From: Cladorhizidae sp. MBARI D1340-BT2
Taxonomy: Eukaryota; Porifera; Demospongiae; Poecilosclerida; Cladorhizidae
Direction: 5' to 3'
Assembly: GCA_028752905.1 (NCBI GenBank)
Contig: JAQNBH010000012.1
Span: 27,165,816-27,229,815 of the forward strand
Length of the DNA: 64,000 nt
Below are positions 22,621 through 33,300 of the stretch, piece after piece. The translations under genes were made by a program, and so were the position numbers. Every line of letters begins with the position of its first letter. The stretch's first letter is position 1. Below the pieces are notes generated by a model. The model saw only the letters and a program-made list of their open reading frames with translations, ran no database searches and was not told the DNA's origin.

Positions 22621-22867
22621 GTTGGAACATAATATTATGGAACCATCTAAGAACTCCTGGTCATTTCCAATCCCAAGGATGAGGAAGGACTAAATGGTAA
22701 GGAGGTGTATTGATTAGAGCCAATTGAATGCACTGACACAAGCCGACCAACAGCCAGATAAGACAAGTATTGTTTACAGATCATAAGTGACAATTTCCAC
22801 ACACTCTCCTGCTAAATACTCTATACTCCTTAAGGAAGGGGTGGGGGCAGAGGCCCAGGCCTAACTG

Positions 22868-22965
22868 GCAACACTTAGCCTACACAATCAACAATTTACA
22901 CTCACCCACATGTTAATGTGTGGGACCTCTTACCTCACACACTAACGACTTGTATTTAAATGTAA
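22868..22965. repeat. Dispersed repeat also found at 38811-38925
   Basis: Shares GGCAACAC, CAATTTACACT-like, CCCACA and ACCTCACAC landmarks in the same order with 38811-38925. It may be a piece of an LTR or a MITE. Each copy lies near one of the two integrase-first gypsy fragments. Confidence 0.5.
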
Positions 22966-23808
22966 ATGAAATGTGTTGCCTTGTTTCTCACCCTGATGAA
23001 GACAGAGCATTGAGGTAGAAACAGGCAAACATAACAAAATACTCATTAAAATATATATCTAATGATGAAAGTTAACACTCAAGAAAAATGGATGTTGCCA
23101 CTTCTCCTTCCATTGATCGCTGGAAGCTACTCCCATTGTAATATCTCCACGAAGACGTCAGGAAGCCACAAAGTTCATAACATAGCAATCCCAATGATAA
23201 GTTAGCTTATTCTACTTAGCTAAATTTGGTGAGCACAGTGAAGTTGTTCTTCAGATGCCTCTAGATTTGCTAGTCTGCACATGCGTCCCCTTAATGGCAT
23301 CTTTCTTACTGCTGTAAGTAAAGCAGAAGAGGCCATGACTCAATTTCTGTACTCCATTGTTAACTTTACAGAGCAATGTGGAGGGGGAAGGACAAGTGAA
23401 GAGCAAGCACGAGGAAAAGGGATTGAAAAGTTATGCTAATTACAGGCCAGAACATTTCACATGTCCCAGGAGAAATGGAGCTGGTCTGAAGACTTTGGAG
23501 GACTTTTCATGAATACCTAACAGAACATCACATAATCACACTAGCTTTGAAGTCACATGTTCGAGCCTATATGGAGCTTTTTCTGTCCTGATGGGTTTAT
23601 GCCAAGTATTGGACCTGTGAATCCACATATTTTAAGAGGCTGTATCTATAATTACAAATTACGCACTTGCAAAGAAGCATTTACGCATTCCAATCGTGGG
23701 AATATGGTTGACCAGTTCCAAAAGTGTTCAAGATTGTTCTACCTTATGTAATATCTAGATATACAAGAACTATGTTTATACAGCATATATATATGTTATG
23801 TGCTATCC
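22966..23808. other. Unassigned sequence
   Basis: Contains CTGATGA (22993) and GAAAC (23018) at hammerhead-like spacing. No gene is supported. Confidence 0.35.
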
Positions 23809-24680
23809 ACCGACTTGCGCCATCGATAGTAATCGGTAGATCGTGCAAGGTCGTGCATGGTCATACACCATAATCATGAATGCTAACTCCAGACAACGTA
23901 TGCAGAAAATTGCTGACGACAAGCAGCTTCGCCAAAAAGTCCAGTCCTCAGCCAAGAAAAGTACCATTCTATTTGAAGCCATCTCCTTGGCCAAAGCCAA
24001 AAGGTTGAGATGCACTGAAATTAATTTGTATATATATCTTACATGTAACTCGTAGTACTCTTATAGTGTCTGATTAAATAACTTGTAATTGTATTGTTAC
24101 ATTTTTGTACTGGCATGTAATTTATTATGATGTGAAAATAAAGAACAACCTTAATTTAATGAAAAATGAAAATGACTCCTTTGCCCCCTCCCCCACCCCC
24201 CCCACCCCGATTCTGATCTACATTTAACTGGCTTTCTGGCCAACCTTGACCATTTATATGGGGGAAATTTATATGTGGGAAATAAAGGGTAGGAAAAACC
24301 CATTAAAATGTCACAGTAGGGCTTGCACATCAATCAATTTAGAGATGTCCCTAACTCATGCCTCCTAAAACATCAAGTACAAAATATTGTCCGAAATATG
24401 AGTATACTGACCCAACTCGATGTTTATCAGACTTCTCAAAAAAATTCAACCCCCCTTGACACCTCTCTCTGTTGCTCTCTGATCCCCCCACAACGAAATA
24501 TTAAAAAATACGTTAATTTAATTTAAAAAAAATTAAATTCCAATTTTATAATTAAAAAAATCATATTTCCATAGATAGCGTAGCATCGGTCGATGATGAG
24601 ACCTTGCGCGATCTACCGATTACTGTGCTAACGAAGGATCCATAGATAGCATGATCTATCGATGGTGTAGGTCGGTTCGA
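23809..24680. mobile_element. Inverted-repeat element (MITE candidate)
   Basis: The left end carries CCATCGATAGTAATCGGTAG and TCGTGCAAGGTC. The right end carries the reverse complement with small changes (GACCTTGCGCGATCTACCGA at about 24600) and a second segment with CTATCGATGG near 24657. The interior is non-coding and AT-rich. Exact ends and target duplication are unclear. Superfamily is not assigned. Confidence 0.6.
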
Positions 24681-25353
24681 TTGAGCATAACATATATACT
24701 TGTAAAAAACAAGATAAACAAGACTGTGCCCATGTAGACTAAGGGTGAGCACCCTTTACCACTTAAAATATACACACCAACACAACCAGCTAGACCAACC
24801 TTTGCTGCTTAAGATGGAAATAATGTCTTCAGCAGATTCCTCCAAATCTCCCTCCACACATACTCGAAGAAGATTCCTGTAAGTCTTTGGATAACCAGCT
24901 TTAGATCTCCAACACACCAGAAGAGCCCAGCTGTAAATAGTATGATCTATAAAACACATCCACACATTTAGCATTGTAATACCTTTGTAGACAAAGACTT
25001 CCCCTCTATGTGGTCTTTATGTGCTGCACGTCCGACAAGCTCAGTTCTAGCATATATGCCATATCATCCAAACCTAACTGTCTTGCAGAAATTCGACCTA
25101 GGTCCACATCTGACTTTATCACATCATCTAGGTAACCACGGTTGCACTCTGGAACTTTGGCCAGGAGTTCGTCGTATTTCTACAATAATAATTAAAATAA
25201 CAACAGAAACATCTAATTTAGCATGAAGATCATGGCTTCATAGAGACATTTTAGTTGCCGGGAAGAGTGGGGGTGAGTGTCGAGCCTGGAATTTTTCATA
25301 GCTATCCTTACTACATGGACCCATTAGCCTGATTTTTAGTCAGACAAAGTTTA
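24681..25353. other. Spacer, no gene recognised
   Basis: No motif, array or transposon end was identified apart from the piggyBac start that follows. Confidence 0.35.
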
Positions 25354-25357
25354 TTCA

Positions 25358-28300
25358 CCGATTAAGCGCCATAAGCGCCATATGGCCGCAAAGGGAAATC
25401 GGACTCGCGAAAAAAATTATATAAAAAAATATATTTGAACTAAGTGCCAAATTCTTGTTGCTGCACATGCCCAAAAGAATGCTGAATCATTCTAAAAACG
25501 TCATTTACACGTGCTGCTATATGTGCCGGCCACGCCCCGCTTTTTGTTCATAACTTCGGTTTTCAAGATGGCGAGGATGCTTTGTTTTGTACGAAGTAAC
25601 TTTTCTTCTTTTTGACGACGACACTAGCGGCTCTGGCTCGGATTCTGGTGGGAAAGAAGGCCAGAGATATATGCCTACCATGGTTGTGCCCTGGATCCCC
25701 TGGCTCTAAGTCAAAATGCTCGGGTGGAAGGATTTCTCGATGGTATGTTTTTTTCTACCTTAGCGCTTGGTTGCCATTGTATTCCACAATCTTCTGAGAT
25801 AATTCGCTAACCAAACTGTAGCCTATTCTTGTGTTTTTTGAGGATATAAATATTTCTAACATAGCAGTTGAAGAAGATTAGTTATAGCCATAAATGTAGG
25901 TTGAGCTTTATTATTACTTATCAAATTTGAATTTGAATTTTTTTTTTAAACGTTCGTATAAGGTTTATGTTATCAACTTTTCTTTCTTGGCAGTCCGTTG
26001 GAGATGAAGGTGATCCATTGTTACCATCTACTTGTGGGAGCTCTGGACTTAGTGTAGGTTGGTACAAAGGAAATTTTGTAGAGTTACTATTATATATTTC
26101 CTTTCAGCCTCTGAAGAAGAGAGTGACCATTTGAACACTCCTTCCTTACCATCTACTGACCCTCCATCCTTATTACCATCTACTGACCCTCCATCCTTAT
26201 TACCATCTACTGACCCTCCATCCTTACTATCTACTGACCCTCTGTCCTTACAATCTGCTACAGGGGACTCTTCTGGAATAAGTAAGTTATCAAAATTGAT
26301 ATTTGAATATTTGTTTGTATACATATTTATGTGTTACAGAGAATGTGAGGTGTGGTGCTAGAGTAGAGGTTCATGTAGTACTAATAGTCCACCACCACAA
26401 GGTACTGGTAATAGGCAGGCCCAGTCCCTAGTTTGTAGTAGTAAGGCTCTCTCATCTAGCACTAGTTATCAGATAATACCAGTCGAAGGTCGCTGGGGGA
26501 AAAAAGAGACAATTCTGGCCCAAACTCAGCTTTGCTCGGTGTAACAAGTTCGTTACTAGGTGCTTTTTATCTTTTTTTATTACTATTGACGTGTGGGACC
26601 TCCATGTGAGAGAGACTAATATGTATGTTTCTAGGGTGGAGCTCCCCCATAATTGGCATGATACATGTGAAGAAGAAATGGAGGCTTTTGCAGAACTTTT
26701 GATTGTTATGGGCATTTCAAAACTTCCCCATATAGACATGTACTGGTCTTGTGAATATCCTGATTTGTCATGTAGTTTGGTGAGTAGAGTAATGCCCCTT
26801 TGGAGGTTTAGGCAGTTGATGCGGCTACGTGCATGTCAACTCCATTGCTAGCTCACAGGTAACATCTGGTAATCCCATTATGATAGGCTTTGAAAGCGAG
26901 TATTGTTTGCATCAGGAGCTTAGCATTGATGAAGCCATGATTCCCTATCAAGGGAGGCTTGGCTTCAAGCAATATATGAAGGATGAGCCTACGAAATGGG
27001 GCATAAAAGTATTTGTGCTTTTGGATGCAAGGAATGGTTATATTTATCGATTACAAATTTATACTGGGAAGAATGTGGAAACAGGAGATAGTACAGGTTT
27101 GTGTAGTCGGGTAGTGTTAGATTTGTTGGAGGGATTTGAGCACAAGAACTTTCAGGTATACATGGATAACTTTTATACAAGTCCTAATTTATTTCACACA
27201 CTGACTATTAGAGGGGTTGGTGCATGTGGCACAGCTAGGCCTAATGGGAAAAACTTTCCTAAGGAGTTACTTACAAAGTGGAAGAATAGAGGAAAATATG
27301 ATTACAGATCAAATAGTTCACTCCTGGCTTTAGTGGGTAGACAAGGGTGTGATTGACATGATAACTAATATGCATGCAGCTTTGTGGCAAGGACAACAAC
27401 CAACTGTGAAACATCATCAGCTTGATGGTTCTCGACTGAATGTGTCTTGCCCCCCTCCCTGTTTACCTGATTATCAATCATCGACTGAATGTGTCTTGCC
27501 CCCCTCCCTGTTTACCTGATTATCAATCATTCATGAGGGGTGTCTGCCAAATATGCAAACACCCCCTTCCACCATCTCTTTGATTTTCTACCGAAATTGT
27601 AGTAGCCCATTCTTTGGTCTGCTCTGGTAGAAGTTGGTTTTTTTAACGCCTTTATTGAATGCCTTTATCTGTTTTCTTTTTCAAACACTTCTCTACATAA
27701 GAGGCAGGATAGTTATTTAGATCTTCGGATTAGCTTAGTAAAAACATTGATTGGTTCCTATTCTTCTCGCTGGCGTATAGGCCTTGTATGTTTCCTACAT
27801 CCCAGCTAGAACGTCTCAATTTGCAACTAGGTCATTTCCCCCTTCTACTTCTGTTTGGTGTGCATAAAAATGGTTCGAGGCATGAAAGCCTAAATGAGTG
27901 TGGTTACTGTAGGTTCATTTGTGCATTGGATCTGACCGTATCATACCTTGGTGGAATATTAGTGTTGCATGTATTCTCTTTGTTCTCGTGACCATGAAAT
28001 ATAAGTTGTGTATGGTGTATGTGCATGCCTCTTGGTAAAAAGTGTGGATACTTGTGTCTAATAATGCATTTTTCTCTATTGTTGTGTCTTTGTGTTCTAG
28101 ATGCCTGGGAAGTGTTGATAGAGCCTCGTCTTGCCCTTCTACACACACACACACAACGTGTATTACAATGCTACTCTCTCACTCTCCTTCATTCTTCATC
28201 AAATTACCCACCCACATTCTACCCACACACAGATACTTTTTCTATTCAAATATTCGATTCATATATTGTCTGTTCAAAAAATTTTGTCTTAGGAAGTTTT

Positions 28301-28571
28301 AGGATTGTTATTGTCTTGATTCTGTGTCAAATTATATGAATATGCTCAAATATATGGTATATAAGTGTTGGTTCAATTTTGAAAAGCTTGCCAAATGCTG
28401 GATATTTGGTCCTTGGGTTTCATTCAAAAATCAGGATGTAGAGCAATCACTGGGCTTCCATATGAACGAGGTTTCCTGTGCTGACGTCCTATAAGAAGTT
28501 CGAGGGAAAAATTAGTAATTAAATCGTTAATTATTTTACCGCGGGTACTAGGAAAGTCGGCGCTTAATCGG
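25358..28571 (+). mobile_element. piggyBac element, full length with ends
   Basis: 3,214 bp with terminal inverted repeats: left CCGATTAAGCGCC, right GGCGCTTAATCGG. The right flank is TTAA (28572-28575), the piggyBac target. The left flank is TTCA (25354-25357), probably a mutated TTAA. A sub-terminal GCGCCATATGG also occurs near 63850 on the right edge of the window, suggesting a related element there. The interior holds a plus-strand transposase with apparent introns. Confidence 0.85.
25600..27600 (+). pseudogene. piggyBac transposase, intron-containing, decayed
   Basis: Pieces of one transposase on the plus strand. Acidic/Ser leader at about 25610-25660 (DTSGSGSDSG in one frame). Next come small exon-like segments between plausible splice sites (donor GTAGGT at 26052, acceptor CTTTCAG at about 26107, donor GTAAGT at 26281). 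One of these carries a threefold 9-residue repeat PSLLPSTDP (26145-26240). Positions 26591-26851 give the N-terminal domain (EEEMEAFAELLIVMGISKLP). Positions 26829-27356 give the catalytic core with ELSIDEAMIPYQGR, KWGIKVFVLLDA, QVYMDNFYTSPNLF and GACGTARPNGK. The 3' part has a stop at 27354 and a 49-bp tandem duplication (27430-27528). The C-terminal Cys-rich end is only a trace. Confidence 0.82.
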
Positions 28572-28575
28572 TTAA

Positions 28576-29095
28576 GATAAGTCTTCGAAATAGATAAGTA
28601 ACACTAATCTGGCTAGGCTCAGGTGAATCACAATTGAAGGACTTAAAATGACTTTAGTGCAATATTTGACATTTTGTCTACTTAATTGCTAAGTTCATTA
28701 ACTGTCGCATACAATATACCTATTATTACACCATTTTCCTTGTGGTGTAGGTGGGAGGTGGGGTAATCCCTGATCCCCTGACTCCCATGATAGATGGTTT
28801 TGCTAACCTGTGCCTTGATGCTGCTTGAGAATTCAGTGATGGCAGCTGCTTCTTCACTAGTTCTTCCAGTAACATCTGCAACAACAACAGCTAGTCAATG
28901 AGTGGATTATTTGTGTGAGTGAATTAATGGAAGGTTTTATTTACACTACTACTAAACATACCAAGCATGTGTATGTCCACAAGTGAACCACAAACTCTGG
29001 TTGTCTATCAACACCACTTCTAACCAAACGAGCAAGAAAACTAGTGCTTAGCAACAACTAAGCTCATACTAAGCACACACATTGAATCTTCTACC
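28576..29095. other. Spacer, no gene recognised
   Basis: No coding or repeat signal was noticed between the piggyBac element and the hAT MITE. Confidence 0.35.
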
Positions 29096-29103
29096 ATGTA
29101 AAT

Positions 29104-29756
29104 CAGGGGTGCCCAATAGGTCGATCGCGATCTACCAGTAGATCGCGCATGTAGTACGGGTAGATTGCGCGCTATTATTTTTTTTAATATATTAAAAAAA
29201 TTATTTAATTTAATTTAATTTTTTTTATTAATTTTTTTATGCTATCCCATCATCTATCCTCCCTTTGGCGGTTCTTGATTGATGTACAGGGCGGCTAGTC
29301 TTGTGTTACTTAACTTCTAACACATGGTCACCAGTAGAAAACACACGAGCTACTGCAAAACTACAATGAGCTAGTGACCTAGTTAGCCTGCCAATTTATA
29401 TTTACTAAAGAAGGGATATAAAAAATTAGTAGGGGAGCTGGACCAGGTAAGAAACAAAAAACCACTTCCAAGCGGAATGGAAGGATTTTTTTTTACCATG
29501 TCATATTCGGCTGACTCCATTCAGTGCAAATCATCAGAGTAAGGTAGTGACCATAAATGTATTCAATTGTTTTGTGCCGTTGTGGTTCATGCAGTGATTC
29601 AAGGTATGCCAACATATATTATATATATAAAGTATACTCAGTACATATATAGTACATATATAAATAAATATATTAGAATCTTTTAATACAGGTAGATCAT
29701 TTTGACCTGGTCATTTGAAAAGTAGCTCGCAAGCCGAAAAAGTGTTGGCACCCCTG
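29104..29756. mobile_element. hAT-type MITE
   Basis: 653 bp with terminal inverted repeats CAGGGGTGCC on the left and the complement GGCACCCCTG on the right. It is flanked by an 8-bp duplication with one mismatch (ATGTAAAT at 29096-29103, GTGTAAAT at 29757-29764). The CAGGGG start and 8-bp target duplication are characteristic of hAT elements. The left sub-terminal part repeats GATCGCG-type motifs (GGTCGATCGCGATC). No transposase is encoded. Confidence 0.87.
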
Positions 29757-29764
29757 GTGTAAAT

Positions 29765-30129
29765 GAATGCTTTGCATTTCTGGAGCAGAGAGCTAAACTT
29801 CTGTTACATGAGCCACACATGGATGAAGATAATATTGACAGAACTGGTAAATTTACACTGATTATTGATAGAGTCAAAGAAATACAAATCAAGCAATTAC
29901 CATGCATATGAGAATGTTCAAGTTGGCAGCCAGCATTTGTTTTGAAGTGGAAGTTGTGCACCTCTGCAAGCAAAACTTATGTGTAGTCCTAGCCCTGGCA
30001 TTACACTCACACAGCCTCATTCCCAACATCACACATGCACACATCCATAATCAAAATACCAAACAACTCACACTCAGCTAGCCCAACCCCCAGATCCAGC
30101 CCTAGATAATAGACACACAAACATGCCTA
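29765..30129. other. Spacer, no gene recognised
   Basis: Low-complexity CA-rich sequence up to the target duplication CACTG at 30130-30134. Confidence 0.35.
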
Positions 30130-30134
30130 CACTG

Positions 30135-30318
30135 TAGTTAAGCTCAGTAAGCTATTCACCTAGCTGATGCAACTGGACGAGTTCAACAAGTTATCAGTAG
30201 GAAATGTGTATAGCGAATGAATGTGTGCTAGTATGCATGCTGCGAGGTAAAGGAGTCGTGTGTGAGGTAAAGGGTCGTACGTAGCAATGTTTATACATGT
30301 AAGGGTGGTTATTGTCTA
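30135..30318 (-). repeat. 3' LTR of self-priming-type gypsy element
   Basis: 184 bp; in the sense direction it starts TAGACAATAACCACCC and ends GCTTAACTA. It is the left-hand copy on the plus strand and matches 35451-35633 except for a 1-nt indel and one substitution. Confidence 0.93.
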
Positions 30319-30329
30319 TCTCCCCCCAA
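30319..30329 (-). other. Polypurine tract
   Basis: In the sense direction CTTGGGGGGAGA abuts the 3' LTR start, the expected plus-strand primer position. Confidence 0.65.
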
Positions 30330-30336
30330 GTCCGTC

Positions 30337-33300
30337 TTAAGGGGGACTGATAGTTCTCTGTCCGTAGCGTACGACTGGTTTTGCTCCTCTCTTGCTGCGT
30401 CTCAGCACGGCCGCTGGGTTGGGGTTCTTGGGGGGGTTGATGGCGGGCGTCAAGGCCAGGGTTTTCTGGGCGGTCTGGGTGGGGCGATGAGGCGGGGTTC
30501 CGGTGCCGGCGACGGAGGCGTATGATCGTCCGTCTGCCGGGGTAGCCAGCAGGGCGGGCTTGCGTCCGGTTGGCTTTGTTGATGTTGATGGTGGATGTAC
30601 AGGTGTCCCCGGTGTAGTAGGGGGCAGTTTGGTCTGGGGTATCGGTTGAGGGGGCGGGAGCGGTGGGGGGGCGATCTGGGGTGGAGTAGATGGTGGTGGT
30701 GTGGGAGGGGGGTATTCAATGGGGGGTGGAATATAGGTTGGTGGTATGGGAGGGGGGTATGCAATGGGAGGAGTGCCAGGCAGCGGACGGCTGAGCGGGT
30801 GAGTCGGCTGGGCTGGTTGAGTCTCCGTCTGACGACGTAGGAATCGTCTGTTCCTTGTGGTGAGGCGGCCCGATCCGTCCATCCTCACGGCATATTGGTG
30901 GTACTGGAGCACCTCCACGACCAATCCAGTTTTGTCCCACTTCGTTGGGTGGCGGCCTGTCTGATTTTGGATGAATACTCTGTCACCGCAACGAAGGGGG
31001 GAAAGGCCGTGGGTGTGTTCGTCCCAGCGTGCTCTGCCGAGGGTTTGGCGATGGGATCTGGCTTGTTGCCTCTGGTGGAGTTGTGATTCTGATGCATGGG
31101 TTTGTCGCAGCCGCGTGGGGAGGCCGGGTAGTGCATCACGGATGGGGCGACCAAATACGCATTCGGCGGGTGACATCCTTGTGTCTGGGTTCGGGCTGTT
31201 GCGGTAGACCAGGAGGGCCTTGTGGAATTTGGTGGTGAGTGTGCCTCCTGGTCCTGTGTTCCCCGAAATGAGCCTCTTCATGGATTTGACCGCGGTCTCT
31301 GCTCGGTTATTGGAGTGTGGGTTATAGGCAGAGGAGGTGCGGTGGTGGATGCCCCAAGAGGTGAGGAGCTCCCTGGTGGTATGAGCGGCAAATTCTGGGC
31401 CGCCGTCCGAGGTTAGAGTGGTGGGGATGCCATAGGTGCTGAATGTCTCTCTCAGTATGGTGGCGAGGCCTGCTGCGCCGTTGGTGGCCGGTTTGGTGAT
31501 TGGCCAGCCAGAGTACCGGTCTACCAGCACAAGGTATGCGGATCCTTCGTGGTGGAAGTAATCCGCACAGATGTGCTGGAAGGGGTACTCTGGCTCTTCT
31601 GGGGTGACTGACGGCATGGCAGGTTGAGAGGGGGCGTTGCCGTTGCATGCTGGGCACCTGTTCCTGGTTGCAGCGATGTCTGCGGGCATACCCGGCCAGT
31701 ACAGGGAGGAGGTGGCTCTGGCAGTCATCCCGCTCGTGCCCTGGTGGGCTGCATGGAGGGTGGATAGGCAAGTTGGTCTCAGGGATGTGGGGATGATAAG
31801 TCGTTCCCCGTAGCATACCACACCGTCTACGATGGAGAGGTGTGGGAGGATTGAGAAGTAGTCCCTGATGGGGGCTGGGAGCATCTGCCTGTTGTCGGGT
31901 GTGCCTTGCTCGATATAAAACATCAGGTCCTGAAGGGTAGCGTCGGAGGCGGTGGCTGTCTGGAGGTGCTCCCAGCTGATGGGGATTGAAGAGATTGCTT
32001 TGCAGACGGCGGTGGAGAGGCCGGACTCGTCTATATGCGCAGAGGTGGTATTGGTGATGGCGCAGAGTGTGGAGGCAGGGCTGCCCGGACAGGCTGGGCT
32101 GGGGTTCGCAACATCATCGGGGAGGTGGAGCTGGGGAGGCGTCCGGGTTCCGGATGGGTGGCGTGAGAGGGCGCTGGTGAGGTTCTTAACGCCAGGAATG
32201 TACACCATCCGGAACCGGTACCGGAGGGTCTTCTCCTTGATGTTGCGGAGGCGTGGGTTAGGTATGTCCTCGAGGCAGCGATCCCCGAACAGTTTGAGGA
32301 GGGGCTTGTGGTCTACAGCTACCACTAGATCGCTGCACCCGAGGACGAAGTGCCGGGCTTTGTCTAAGGCATCCGCCACTGCCAGAGCCTCGCCCTCCAC
32401 AGGGGCGTAGCGGGACTCGGCAGGGTGGGTAAACCTGGAACCCACAAGGGTGACGCGCCAACCCTCCCGACAACAGAGGATCTCCCGGGATGGGCACTGG
32501 CAGTGCTTCTGGAATAGCCAGTACCCTATCCCGTCTTTGCTCCAGTCTGTTGCCAGGCAGGTTGGGCGGTTTCGGTCGAATATGGCCACCCCGTCGCGAA
32601 TCTTCTCTACAATCTCCGACTTGGATGCCTGGAACGCGTGGTCCAGGGCTGGTGTCCAGAGGAATGGTGAGGTGGGCTTCAGGAGGGCCCTGAATGGCAA
32701 CATGGTGGCGGTGAGGGAAAATGCATAGGCGACCTGGTTCACCAAGCCGAACCAGGCGCGGATGTCCGTGATGCTTGCTGGGGTGGGGAAGTCAGTGATA
32801 GAGTTGAGGAACCTCGGAGCTGGTCGTACTTCGGAGGGGGTGATGTCGAACCCGGCAAACTCCACTCTGTCCTGGGCAAAGCGGAATTTGCGCGGGTTCA
32901 GGGTGATGCCGTTCACGGCACAGATGTGGAGCCACTCAGTCGCCTGGTGGAATGCTCCCGTGATGTCGTCCGACCAAAGCAGAGCGTCGTCGATGCATTT
33001 GGTCTTCGACATCACGTTGGCGACGAGGGCATCGTACCTGGCCGTGTAGGCATCACCTGAGGCGATGTACCCCTGGGGGGCCGAGCAGTAGCGGTACCTT
33101 CCCCAGGGGGTGATGAAGGTGGTGTAATGGCGGTCAGCTTCTTTGAGGGCCACGGAGTGGTAGCCGTTCCAGGCGTCGAAGATGGTCTTTTTGGTGTTGC
33201 CTGGAACGGCTCTTGCCTGATGGAATGGGGATGGGCAGTGATGGGTCTCGCGCGTGGCGTGCTGGTTGAGTGGTTGAAGGTTGATGGTCCTCCTGAGTGA

